In this document: positions 12,031-24,659 of the stretch, in pieces
Numbering within the stretch: the stretch's first letter is position 1
Layout of the letters: each line of letters begins with the position of its first letter
Origin: Paramecium octaurelia
Lineage: Eukaryota > Ciliophora > Oligohymenophorea > Peniculida > Parameciidae
Direction: 5' to 3'
Assembly (NCBI GenBank): GCA_905182995.1
Contig: CAJJDP010000052.1
Coordinates: 219,665 to 283,664 of the forward strand
DNA: 64,000 bases
Notes under the pieces: generated by a model
The model's input: the letters and a program-made list of their open reading frames with translations, nothing else
Databases searched by the model: none
Told to the model about the DNA's origin: nothing
Position numbers and translations under genes: made by a program

Positions 12031-13209
12031 AATTTAAATTTAAAATGAAGGAATTAATATTTCTCTACCGAAAATATATTCACCAATAAATGGTAAGAAT
12101 AAAATTTGTGAATTAACAATATTTGTTTGTAGTTCTATTTTTCTTAATACGAAAAACTGGCTTACCTTAATAACTCAAATTATTATTATATGCTTGAAAT
12201 ATCATGTTCTAGAAAGATTACAATTTTCTATTAATTAGATTTCAGGTTGCAAAATTATAAAATGTTTGAATTTTTTTTTGTAAATAAGGTCAATAGATTC
12301 AGCATTTAAATGTGAAATTTAATTCTCCATTGAATTGCCTTAAATGATAGAATTTAAGTATTTTCAAATATTTCTGGGGAACATTTAATTATTTATCACT
12401 ATTTGTTGATATATTTAGATATAATAAATGATGAACTAGTTTAAAATTGAATAAAAATCTATTTATCCTTAAAGCTATTCTCTTAATTCCATCAACATTA
12501 TTATTGGCTAAGAGTTAAGTAAAGAGAAATAATAAGGAGTAATTTTTAAGAATTTCATGATATAAATATAATAAGATTTTAGAATTTAATGATTGTATAG
12601 TATTGAAATATCTGAAATTACGACTTAAAAGTAGATGATATAAAAATAATGGTTATAAGTATTCAAATTCTTTACAGTTTATTAATTTTAACATTTACAG
12701 TTTATTAATTTGACCACTAAGACAAACTTTTTACAGTTTTACTTGTTCATTATATGGTTATGAAACTTGTGTTTGCGTTCTTATTTATTTGAAATATTCT
12801 CTATATTTATTGTTATCAATGTTGGATGTTATTAATACAGCTGTAAATATAAAGGTGACAAGGAATCAAATTAGCTAATTAATGATTTTAAAAGATTTGA
12901 AAAAATACTCTTATTTATTGATGTTTAAATTTAGAGATATATTATGAATTGAATATAGTTAAATCGAAAGATTTGGTATAGAAATTTGGTTTTATAATTC
13001 TATTTTCAAACTAATCTAATTATTTATGTATTTATTTATATAAAATATATTAATAAAGTAGAGTGCCGACTATTCGAATTGTTAATGAAAAAATTTTGCT
13101 TATATTTGTTTGAAGTTAAATTATCAAATAAAATTCAAGAATAAAAGCATTTTGCCTAGTTGGCATAGGTTTGCTTGAAATTTACTGTAGTCTTTTACTT
13201 TTGTAAAAT
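12031..13209. other. intergenic AT-rich spacer
   Basis: About 1.2 kb in which I see only AT-rich sequence, poly-T and poly-A runs, and short chance frames. A short direct repeat, TTTACAGTTTATTAATTT, occurs twice around 12671-12710. Nothing else stands out. Confidence 0.4.
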
Positions 13210-13956
13210 ATGAGATTATTATAAGAGAAATGGAATTTAGGGGAATATGACAATAATTTTAAAAGATAAGGGAGTTTGAGTGAATATTTGCTAATTCTAA
13301 GATATTTTGACCCTGAAAAATTATGTTAACTAAGCTAAATATTCCTAAAAACGATATTAATTATTGGGTTATGCTTTCCACTCTTTATTTTTTGCTTAAG
13401 AGGAATAAGTATCGCAAAAACAAGAAATTTGAAAAACAAATCAACTTCTATAAAAGTATTGATTAATATAATGCTAATCTAACTTTTTAGTTTGTGTATT
13501 GACCTATATTACTGGTGTTTATTTTAGCCTTTTATTTAAGTATAGCTTGAAGTATTGCTAATTAATCATTAAGTTATGGATTGGAATTCGATGTTAAAGG
13601 AGGACTATAAAAATGTGGTATTTATAGGTTTCCTTTCTTTATTTGGATTATTGTTAAATACATTAATGATGATATTGATATTGCTTTTGTTTTATAAAAA
13701 TGTCAATTTAAAAATTGATTTTCTTAGTTTGGTTGTAAACGAGGATTGGGAAATAGTTGAAACCACTAAATAGTTGAAAAATATATTTGAATACCAATTT
13801 AATTTATTATTGAGTTGTCCTAAACTATTGTTAGTTTCTAAATACCAAAATCTATTATAATTAAATGATTATGAGTTATTTCAGATTCAAACTCATGAGA
13901 TGTAAAATTTTTCGAAATAAAAAAATATTTCTTATGTTATATAAAGTATTATTTGA
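13210..13956 (+). CDS. multi-pass membrane protein, unknown family
   Basis: An intronless frame of 249 codons (248 residues), ATG at 13210 preceded by an in-frame TGA about 30 bases upstream. At least four hydrophobic stretches are seen: TILIIGLCFPLFIFCL (about residues 47-62), VLINIMLIQLFSLCIDLYYW (about 85-110), the segment after it ending QLEVLL, and VVFIGFLSLFGLLLNTLMMI followed by LILLLF (about 140-170). The C-terminal 70 residues are soluble with no recognised motif. The order of short cytoplasmic N-terminus, paired membrane helices and soluble tail fits several ciliate membrane families; I cannot assign one. Confidence 0.6.
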
Positions 13957-14343
13957 GATATCATTAGAATAAATGAGTAGATTAAATGGTAAAATATTTG
14001 ATGAAATAAATTAAGAGAAACAATTTAATGAGCAATTTATCAAAGAAAATGAAGTTGAATTAGAAAAAAGATAAAAATAAATGAATTCCAATCTTCAAAA
14101 TAAAAATATACATTATTTTTATATTTTGATTCTAATTCCAATACAATTCAAACGAATGTAAGAGGAATACTTTAATTTAATAATCAATTCAGAAATAGAA
14201 AATTACAATGATTATTCAGAAGATTCAATAATGAAAAAGCAGAGCATCATACTAAAGAATGACAGAAAGAAAATTACTTTAAAATTTTAATTGAGATGAT
14301 AAAATTCTTAAAAAGAATACGTTTAATCTCTTAATTAGAAATA

Positions 14344-14387
14344 TAATATGTGTCGCAATTAAGATTTGATTATAAAAAGCAAGATAC
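14344..14387. mobile_element. 44-bp IES-like segment (retained internal eliminated sequence)
   Basis: This block is present in the first copy of the duplicated contig end and exactly absent at the matching place in the second (around 15620). It starts with TA and is followed by TA at 14388-14389, so its removal leaves one TA, as Paramecium IES excision requires. The ends are imperfect inverted repeats (TAATATGTG against TAGTATCTT on the other strand). The length of 44 falls in the known second peak of Paramecium IES lengths (about 44-46). The match to the TAYAGYNR end consensus is weak. Alternatives are a deletion in one allele or an assembly error, but the TA-to-TA geometry argues against chance. 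Confidence 0.65.
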
Positions 14388-14919
14388 TATAAAAATATTT
14401 CCCTAGCAACATTTTGAATGAATAAAAGAGAATAAAAGCAATCCTGAAGAAATTATCTCTAATTGGGTGACTATAAGATTGTATGATCATATTAATATAG
14501 ATATATAATATTAAATCATAATTGTGACAATTATTATTCATTAAAAATAGACAATAAATATTACTAATTTAGATATATGATAATAATGATACCTAAATAT
14601 CGATAGATTCCTTGATTTCGCTGTTGTTTAGTTTGGATCTATTTTGTGTTTACAATAATTGTTAAAAGTTTCCATTTGACATCATGGCAATATTTAATTT
14701 GACAACTAAAACATTATTTGACACTGAAAGCTCAGCTTAACCAAATCTAAATATAGAATCAAAACCTTCTAATTTAATATTAATTGACTAAGATGATGAG
14801 AAATTGTTACTTTTCTTTGATCGATTTCAGCCATTTCAAAGCAAATGTTGTCTGTGAATTTTAAGTAAGAAACTATGTGTTTAATTACTTTTGTCAACAT
14901 GTCCCATTAAAGACCTATA

Positions 14920-15357
14920 TCAACGCATAATTTAGGCGAAATGGCTAAGAATATTGGTTTTATGAATACATTTTTTTGTTGCCTTTTCAAGTCCATTAGC
15001 TAATTTGCTGTAGTAACATTCAACAAATGATTAGAATTGAACATGATATCCTAATCTATCTTTAGTCATTTCATATAATTCCATAATAATTTAATCATCT
15101 TTAATTGATGAAACATATTCTTTATCAATAAAAAATGTCCAATATTTCGTTTATGTATCTTCAATAATCTGGTTAAATAAAAAGGAATATTTTTCTCTTC
15201 TTATAAATTCATCTTTAGAAACAACTTAAATGATTATTTGATTAGTGATTGGAATCATAATAAGTTCTTTCTTATTTTTTCTCCTTGTTTAATAATTTGA
15301 TGTCAATTATTTTCCATTATATTAAATTCCATCTCCTTAAAATGAGTAAGAGTTTGC
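14920..15357 (-). pseudogene. false truncated 3' copy of the ankyrin gene
   Basis: This is the C-terminal part of the frame that ends at 16152, present a second time because of the N-centred duplication. It lacks the upstream 93% of the gene, being cut by the N at 15358. It should not be counted as a gene. Confidence 0.75.
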
Positions 15358-15500
15358 NGAATTCCAATCTTCAAAATAAAAATATACATTATTTTTATAT
15401 TTTGATTCTAATTCCAATACAATTCAAACGAATGTAAGAGGAATACTTTAATTTAATAATCAATTCAGAAATAGAAAATTACAATGATTATTCAGAAGAT

Positions 15501-16066
15501 TCAATAATGAAAAAGCAGAGCATCATACTAAAGAATGACAGAAAGAAAATTACTTTAAAATTTTAATTGAGATGATAAAATTCTTAAAAAGAATACGTTT
15601 AATCTCTTAATTAGAAATATATAAAAATATTTCCCTAGCAACATTTTGAATGAATAAAAGAGAATAAAAGCAATCCTGAAGAAATTATCTCTAATTGGGT
15701 GACTATAAGATTGTATGATCATATTAATATAGATATATAATATTAAATCATAATTGTGACAATTATTATTCATTAAAAATAGACAATAAATATTACTAAT
15801 TTAGATATATGATAATAATGATACCTAAATATCGATAGATTCCTTGATTTCGCTGTTGTTTAGTTTGGATCTATTTTGTGTTTACAATAATTGTTAAAAG
15901 TTTCCATTTGACATCATGGCAATATTTAATTTGACAACTAAAACATTATTTGACACTGAAAGCTCAGCTTAACCAAATCTAAATATAGAATCAAAACCTT
16001 CTAATTTAATATTAATTGACTAAGATGATGAGAAATTGTTACTTTTCTTTGATCGATTTCAGCCAT
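15501..16066 (-). CDS. possible small membrane protein downstream of ankyrin gene
   Basis: From ATG at 16066, with a 23-nt intron at 16020-16042, an open frame of 181 codons ends at TGA 15501-15503. The first 60 residues (MAEIDQRK, then INIKLEGFDSIFRFGQAEL) look protein-like; the rest is rich in Ile, Tyr and Phe with possible membrane segments but may be AT-rich noise. The 44-bp insert of the other copy (14344-14387) falls inside this frame and would shift it, since 44 is not a multiple of three; that is expected for an IES that must be removed. No family recognised. Confidence 0.3.
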
Positions 16067-16151
16067 TTCAAAGCAAATGTTGTCTGTGAATTTTAAGTAA
16101 GAAACTATGTGTTTAATTACTTTTGTCAACATGTCCCATTAAAGACCTATA

Positions 16152-19100
16152 TCAACGCATAATTTAGGCGAAATGGCTAAGAATATTGGTTTTATGAATA
16201 CATTTTTTTGTTGCCTTTTCAAGTCCATTAGCTAATTTGCTGTAGTAACATTCAACAAATGATTAGAATTGAACATGATATCCTAATCTATCTTTAGTCA
16301 TTTCATATAATTCCATAATAATTTAATCATCTTTAATTGATGAAACATATTCTTTATCAATAAAAAATGTCCAATATTTCGTTTATGTATCTTCAATAAT
16401 CTGGTTAAATAAAAAGGAATATTTTTCTCTTCTTATAAATTCATCTTTAGAAACAACTTAAATGATTATTTGATTAGTGATTGGAATCATAATAAGTTCT
16501 TTCTTATTTTTTCTCCTTGTTTAATAATTTGATGTCAATTATTTTCCATTATATTAAATTCCATCTCCTTAAAATGAGTAAGAGTTTGCTGCTATACCAA
16601 TATTTTCATGCGTCTCCTTGATTAATTGTTAAATATTCTCATGAGAATAGCCATCAAAAGTGAAGTTTTCAATTTTCGGCAATATATCATATTTAGTTTG
16701 TTCATAAACCTGTTAAATTAATTAATTTTTTGCATATTCAGTTCCTTTTTGTGAGGATAATATGGAAGGATAAATAAGTGAAGTATCTAATATTTAAAAT
16801 TAAATATTACCTTTGACCATTCCTAAAGGATACTTGATTTTCCAAGTATTATTTTCAGATTGCTTAAAAACAATAACTTTATGTTAAGCAATCTATTCTG
16901 CTGGATGCAATTCTGCTCTGATTTCTATATTGGCAGTTTGAACTCCCCAAAAGTCACTTGAAATATAATCATCTATTTTGCTAAGCGTTTGAATTTCATG
17001 GATTATAGATTCTGCTTAATAACATACATGTAATAATGACTTGATTAAACATAACTAAAAATAGAATTAAAAATAATACTCCTTGGAACCATTTGTCAGA
17101 TTGGAGTGCATGTGATACTTTTGTACTTTGTCCCAAAATCTATCCCCAAACATTATCCTGCAATGTAAAAGTATCATAGATGAGAGCATCTTTAATATCT
17201 TCCAAGAATTGTTTTTCAGAACTAATTTAATTATTCATATCTCCTATAGGTTTAATTTAGATGAGTTGATGATATATTTGATTATTCAATAACGATTGGA
17301 TTAAGGAGAAAAAGAATACAAATGCTCGTTCTATTGTTTCAAAGTACCTCAATATACCTCTGAAGATATTAGTCACCTAAGAGGCAGATGGATCATCTCT
17401 TAATTCAAATGCCTATTTAAATTTATTATGGACAACTTCTGAATGTTTGTTGGGGTTCAAAATTAATAATAGTAAACCACAAATAATAATATGTTGTGGT
17501 TCGACTAATGAATTGTGGAATTTATCCAAATCATCATTTTTATCATACAAAACTCTGAGTGAAAATACTAATTATTAATTTGTTGTAATAAATCTTAGAA
17601 ATTGATGAGGATCTTGTATTAACAAGTATTCCTTCACAATATTATCACCATATGGGAGGTCAAAATCAAAGTTAGCATTTCCAGGTTCATTTTATTCCGG
17701 GTAATAAATTCTTAATAATTCATATGCCTCCCTATTTTTGATCAATTGTGTATATATCTTATCATGAGTTATTTAAGGATGTTTATCACAAAAACTTTCC
17801 ACCAATATGAATGAATTGGCTTTATCGACCTAATCCAAATGCAATTTTAATAGATAAATCAAAGGTTATTTTGCTGGATCTATCTGTTGATTCATAATAA
17901 TATTAATGATTGGGTCATGACTCTATAATAATAGACCAACCTTATTATACAAAGGAGCTAAATTTAAGCAGATCTCCAACTCTTTTAATTTCTCTTATCT
18001 GCATAAATGATATTTACAAATCCTATACAACCTTAAAGCTGATTATTTATATAATTATTTGTAATGTTCTTATTTTAATAAATTTTCTAATTATTAAGGA
18101 GTCTAAAATAACCATCTTTATGGTAAATTACTTATTGAGATATCCTTCAAATGTTAGGCATCAATATTTATATTCAACTATAACACTGTCTATATTACAT
18201 CAAAGAATCCACAATTAATAGCTAATTAGAATATAGTCCAACTATTATTTTCATCTAATTTACACACTGTAGCATTTAATATCTTTATCATGATATTTTT
18301 ATAATCTTAAGGTAGAATCTTCTAGAGATAATCAACAAAAAACTCCTTATAAAAAATATCATAATTCAACAAGAATATAGTTGTGAATAAAGATCTCTTT
18401 TATTTATCCAATTAAAAAGGCTCAGCAATATTATCTGAAATTAGCAATAACTTTAAAATCTCTTTGCCATTGAAAGTCAACTATTTCATTATCTTCCTAG
18501 TTATGTATAATAATGTCTCCTAAGACCCTTTTGCAATTGCTCGAGCCAATAAATTGCCTTCCAACATATATTGCTTTAATTCACTACTCTTTAGACTACA
18601 CAAATCTTCTAAACACAATTAAATTGTCTCTTAAGATCCACTTGAAAATGCGAATCCCAAATAAAACTACTTTTGATCGTCATTTAGCATTCCCTTAGGT
18701 TTCAATGAACTTAAGAAGTAATCCTTTAAATAAGTGAACAATCCTTTTGTAATAAAGAATTCCAGAGCATTTTCATTTATCAAATTAATACCTTACTTTG
18801 CCAAATCTACAATATATCTCATGTTTGATTCATTAAAAGGTAAGGCTTACTTAGCTTAATTGTTGCTAGAATTTAAATATTTTTAAATAAAACCCAAGGT
18901 TCTTTTTTCTAATGTCTTGTACTTTAGCAATAAACTAGCTAATTATTAAGGTTATTAGATTAAATTGAGTGTCTCGAATTCTTATGTTGTAAAGTTTTGG
19001 TCCATTAGAATTAAGACTTCACAAGCGAATTTACATTGAGTTGATGATGGATCGCTTTTTGATAAGTAATTTGTTATTAATTGACTTTCTCTATTAAATG

Positions 19101-22100
19101 TGTCTGGCTCATTCAAATCTTTAAATATTTTGGAATTTAAGTATTTCTTTAAAAAATTGATACATCTTGATAGTACTTCATTTGACTACTCATATTTGAA
19201 GAGATTGATCATAGATTTAAATGCTTAAACAATGCAAATGTTCTAATTAGGAGATTAGGATAACAATTCAGAAAACTTATCATGAACATGGACATAATTG
19301 AAGAAATCATCTGAAGGTGTCAATTTTAATTAGAGTACTTTTTCAATTAATAACTCTATAGTTTTGACAAAATCGGATTCTTTCTACTTTGAGGAATAAA
19401 AGACAGATCTAAAATTTTATCTTGGGAATAATCTTCTTAATTTATATGAGTATTCCTAGTACCATAATTATTAGTATTGTTTAGCTAAAATGGAAAATTC
19501 TGACTTAACTCTCTAGTAACTATTGGCGGCATATTTATATATCTATTATAATTAAGTTGTCTTTATTAATAATTAAAATATATACTAGCACTCCTTAAAC
19601 GATAATCCACTTTTAAAATACTGGTTTTGCTTTATCAAAAGGCTTCTTGGGATCTGGCTTTGGCTTTTCCTTTTCTTTTGGAGGTTTGAAGAAATCTAGA
19701 TTGTCTTCAGGGTAGAGTCTCTTAACATCACATTCTTATAATAGTTTATTTAAACTCTCGTAATAAAGGGCATTTCTAACAGTGTTGATTTGATGAGCTG
19801 CTATGGGTAATGCTTAAATAATATAATTTTGATTGGTCATTCTATCGTGGATTAATTTAAGTTTATTGAATCTTCCATTCATCGCTAAGATCAAAATCAC
19901 ATAGTTGACTTCATTTTATTAACAGATGTCTTTGATATCATTAATCATAGCCTAGAATTATGCAAAATCTAATTCAATACACCAATGTGTATTTAATGAT
20001 TGCAAATATATTTATTGATTGGCCTTCAATTAAGCTACTCTTTAACTCTTGTTCATTCTTAATTAAGCAAAGAATAAGGCCAAATGAGCAGCTGACATAT
20101 TATTGTGATATAATGCTTTTAATAATATGTCTACGAAATTTAACATATCATGGAATTTTGAATCATATGCTTTTCTAAAGAGTTTTCCAAAGTTGAGACC
20201 TTTGGCAACCATTAAATCATTAACAACACCTTAATATTTAAAGTTATTTTATAACATTCCTTCCGTAGATTGTTATTCTTGCATTAATTAATCCAATACT
20301 TATTAATATTTTTATTAGCCAAGATTTTGATACATCAATTTTATTTTTTTCTTTGGAGTTTCCTCTTCATCATCCTTCTTTTTATTGATATCTTGAATTC
20401 CTTTATATTTCTTTTGTATATCGTCTTTTAGTTTTGTGGTTATTTCAGCTATTTAATAAATAGATTAGAAGATTGGTAAGAAATCAAATGTGTTATTTTT
20501 ATCACCACTAAAGTGATCGTTATCTTTATATGTAATTTAGACATCTTTGGTTAGATATTGATATATATATTGAGTTTAAGTAGTTTTGGCTATTGAAACC
20601 ATTAATGTTTAATTGTAATATGTTTCATAGGGATAATTCTATTTACTACATAGCCAATTTATCCAATCAAATTATTGCCATATTAATTCTTGAATTGATT
20701 CATCCAATTTACACAAAATCATGGCTGGAACAGAGTGTTAATAATAAAAAACATCCCATTCAATAATTTACTTATTTTTCTACTATTACAATTAAAATGG
20801 TTTTTTAAACTTCTCTTTTTTGAAATCCTCAAAGAAATTATCTTTTCTGACATTTTAACAATACAATAAATACTTACTAAAATTGAAATGCTTAACAAGA
20901 TTAATTGCGGATAGACTTAAAATTTCCAATACTTGAACACCTTTATTAGTATTGGTCTCTTGAGCAGCCTTCAATTCTTTTATAATTCTACTCTTATGTT
21001 TCTTCTATTTATATACTAATCTATCCAAAAATAATGCAAGAGGTGTAAATCCAAGCCAAACTTTATCATTCAACATATTAAACTTATTAATACAGGCTTA
21101 TAATGAATTAACAGATACATCAGGATTCATAATCAAAAAGTGCAATGATGTTTAACCACTTAATGAGGTTTAATTTTGAAGAGAGTCTAAATTCAGTATC
21201 TAATCTAATGGTGCATTTTCTAAAAACATCATCATAGGAGAAATTCCTTAATGATCTTGTTAATAAACAAATTGTTCGAATTGCTTCCAAGATCTTGCAA
21301 ATAAATTCCATCTCTTTCTCCTTACAATCTCATGGAATATATTCTATTACAATTCTGGCAATTGTAACAAATCAAATTTCTCTTATGTTTCTACTTTCTT
21401 TGGCAGAATAGGAATTTTGAAATATGTTTCTTATTTTGCTTTACGATATTGTTCTTCCATAGATTACATAAATGGCAATTCTGGATTTAAGAATTTTTTG
21501 CATAATTTTCTTAATTTAGATAACACTATCACATGCTAATAATCCTAAATATTGAACTCCAAAAGAAAAGGAGACATAATTTATGAATTTTCAGGATTTA
21601 TAGCGTATTAGGCAATGATCAAACCAATATTTGGATACATTTGCAAAGCATTAATAAAATATGCTAGAGCTTTCAAGTAATGATTTTTTCTTAGTCTTTC
21701 TTTAATATTTTGAAATAATGATTACGCAAATATTTCCAATTGGACATCTTCATTTAAACCTAATTAATTAAAGAAATATAATATTTCTGGCAATGAGTCA
21801 GAATCCAACATATAATCTACTAAACACATTCCAAAATCATCAACTGTCAATATTAATAGTTTAGCTGCTTCACAACCAAAATGGAAAAGCGCAGATTCAA
21901 TGTCTGTTTTTTTTATTCTTCCCTATTTTGTAGTTAATCTTAATTAAACAAGCATTTCCAAATAAGCAGGATCTGATTGTTTTAATAGACCAGAGATCTG
22001 ATTATCCAATACTTCTCTTATTCTCTTTATTCTAGTCAAAACATTTCTTCTTCCCATAATGTCTGGAGCAAAGCAACTTTCTTTTAATAATCCACAAAGC

Positions 22101-23072
22101 GTATTCTCCATTTCTAGCATTCATTAGACCAATATTTACATCTGATTTTCTCTACGACTTCCTCAAGATTTTAGTTGACTTTTGCTGCCATTTCCTTTTG
22201 GCATTCTAAAATCAATTAGATAATTATTTCTTCATCCTTACTACTTCCCCAATCAAATCCTTTTGCTTTTCCTTCCTCTATTTGTTAATGCTTCTTTCTT
22301 TATTCTAATGTTTTTGGTGATCCTGGAATATTAGATGATTTATCTTCAATTAATTAATTTAATACTTGAAGGAACGCTGGAAGAGCAAAATTGTATGATT
22401 TTCAAACTAACCTATCCAATTGATGCTGATTAATCATTATATACTTTAAACATCTCTTTCTATACAAAAGTTTCTTTAATCATTTTTCCTTAATATTCTT
22501 ATACAACTTCAAAATCAACAAAATCTGAAACTGACAAATCTATCTCTCCAATGTATTGTTCTTCATAATTCTTTACTTTCAATAATTTTAGTTTTAATGG
22601 ATATTTGGCATTCGATTTAAACATAAAATCAACTATTCCATGACAGGTTTTGGTATATTAATGTGGAGTTGTCAAAATCAATGTCTTCCCTCGATATATA
22701 GCTTCCCATGAAAATTTTGGTGGAATCTGAATTAGTCATATATATACTTTATTGTTTGGTAAATCATATTTATTATACACGCTAACATTCTAGATGAATA
22801 AAATGCATAGCAATTGATTTTTCTTAACCTTCTCTTCAATTTGCTAAAATAATATTCTTGATTGGCATTTCTCAAACTTTTGTTATGTCAAGTCATTTAA
22901 ACAATCCATAAATACATTATATTTATTTAATCTTATTGGAGAAAGTTTCTTTTTCAATGCTAATATTCAAAGAATAAACTACTTTGTTACGAAACTGCTT
23001 GAATACCTTACTAGGATGTCTACTAGAAAGGACGTTTTGATATTTGTCTTGATGTCTTTACTCGGAAATCAT
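16152..23072 (-). CDS. giant ankyrin-repeat protein with C2-like N-terminus
   Basis: Eight micro-introns (lengths 31, 21, 31, 26, 27, 25, 25, 24 nt from 5' to 3') leave 2,237 codons, so 2,236 residues. ATG at 23072. Residues about 30-150 contain a beta-rich block (FSWEAIYRGKTLILTTP, then YIGEIDLSVSDFVDFEVV) that resembles a C2-type lipid/protein-binding fold, by inspection only. Residues about 240-640 are helical and contain ankyrin-like units ending in SLSGQTSLHFL and VWLGFTPLALFLDRL, the xGxTPLH signature. An acidic/Lys-rich linker follows (NKKKDDEEETPKKK). The remaining 1,200 residues are predominantly helical with no named domain; TGA at 16152-16154. I infer a cytoplasmic scaffold. The only other open choice is whether the N-terminal part belongs to a separate gene, but the frames join cleanly. 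Confidence 0.7.
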
Positions 23073-23289
23073 TGGACTTTGTTTACATTCTTAATAAATA
23101 TAATATAAAACTTAATCTTAATCACTATTCATAAACTTTTATGAATAAAAACAAAACATATTTAATTTTTATTTAATTACCTTGGTTGTTGCTATAAATC
23201 AAAATAGATTAAATTATGAATATTAAATTCTATGGATGAATGATAAATTATATATTTTGTATTCTATTTATCCATTTATAAATTTAATC

Positions 23290-24600
23290 ATGCCAAGTGT
23301 ATTTTATGTATAAGAATGGGATAAGTACTTTTTAAAGAAAAAAGATGAAGATCAGAATTTGAATCTGAAGAAAAACCTAAAATTGTTGAATATAATCTAA
23401 AAAGAAGAAGTATAAGTGACAAGAAATGAATAAATGAAAAACTTAAGAGAGATTTGAAATAGAAATACTGATTAAAACCAAATCCTATTAAATTTTTGCT
23501 ATTCCCATCATTTTGAAAAAGAAGATTCTTATTGCAATCGCACCTACAGCCAGGTAAGTCGGGTGCTTTTGTGTTGCCTGCTTTCTCTAATTTAGAAACT
23601 CATAAAGAGAGAGGAGGACTAAGATGTTTAGTTTTTGCTTCCGCATTAGAATTAGCTGATCTATTAAACAGAGAATTAAATTAGTTTGAAATAAAAATAA
23701 AGTAGATCCAAGAAATGAATCGAGAAAAATAGGTTTTTAAATAACATGGAATCACCTTGATATACTAATTAATTCTCCACTTAAGATTCTAAAATTACAT
23801 AAAGTAGTTGACTTTAGTATTAATAATATGTAATGAATGATGAGGCTGACAAATACTTTGAGCTAAGATTGTTAGAATAAGTAAAACAATTGTTAAAATA
23901 ATTGGAATCATTGAAAATCAATTTTATTTTCTTTAGTGTAACTCTACCTCAACCTGTTGAAGATATCTCTACGGATTTATTAATCGACCCAATGAGAATC
24001 TCTTGATCGGAGGAAGAAATCATATTCTAATTAGGATCGATTAACAACTAAAGTATAGATCTAATAAATATGGAAAAATTTTAAAATAAGAAATTTAAAA
24101 TGAAGGGTCAATGATTCCACATATTTTGTATTTGTATAATCTAAAACAAGAGCTGAAGCCTTTGGTGTATGAACTAGAATAATTGAAAGTAATTAGAGTG
24201 AATTGCATTCAAGGAGATATGGAGAGCAAGACAACATAAGAAATTCTGGAATAATTTATAAGGGCGCATTTTTAGATGCTTATTTGTACTTTAATGATGA
24301 CTAGAGGAATAGATTTTAATGATGTTTAATTAGTTATTAATTATGGTTTCCAATAATCCATGATTACTTATTTCTAATATCAGAGAATTTCATTCTACTA
24401 CCCATAGAGCGGGCAGAACGGGAGTGCTGGTAAATAAGGGAGGGCCATTACTATTTTCACAGATGAGAATAAATCTATTTTAAGATCATTGGCAAATGAG
24501 TTTAAAGTTTAAGGATGTTAAGTACCTCAATGGTTATTTTAATTACCAATTGCAAAGATGCAAATAAAAAAAAGAGAGAATTATAGAAGATTAATGATGA
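23290..24600 (+). pseudogene. decayed DEAD-box RNA helicase (DDX52/Rok1-like)
   Basis: Pieces of an entire DEAD-box helicase can be read in order but in different frames. After an open start (ATG 23290, MPSVFYVQEWDKYFLKKKDE) come PIIL-KKKILIAIAPT (Q-motif end and motif I), a 2-base shift inside motif I, then GKSGAFVLPAFSNL, LHKVVDFSINN, DEADKYFELRLLEQVKQLL (motif II), a motif III variant SVTLPQPV, IDPMRIS followed by TGA, VQSKTRAEAFGV, MTRGIDFNDVQLVINY (motif V region) and HRAGRTG then AITIFTDEN (motif VI region), again frame-shifted. Motif order and the ROK1-like DEADKYFE point to the DDX52 family of 18S rRNA-processing helicases. Several indels and stops make it a pseudogene unless the assembly is very poor here. 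Confidence 0.75.
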
Positions 24601-24659
24601 ATTTTCATTTTAATTTACTTTCAATAATTAGGATAGTTTTTAAATTATTATTTATTAAA

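Larger units (their letters stand above)
14083..16589. repeat. N-centred direct duplication (assembly overlap)
   Basis: Bases 14083-15357 (1,275 bp) are repeated at 15359-16589 (1,231 bp) with a single N at 15358 between them. I saw no substitution between the copies; the length difference is one 44-bp block present only in the first copy (14344-14387). A unit repeated exactly around one N is what results when two overlapping contigs are joined without merging, so I read this as an assembly artefact and not a biological tandem repeat. The first copy then holds a false, truncated 3' end of the ankyrin gene. Confidence 0.85.

Noticed and set aside
14359-15773. Two similar minus-strand frames as a tandem gene duplication
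   Set aside because: They are the two copies of the N-centred assembly overlap, differing only by the 44-bp IES-like block.
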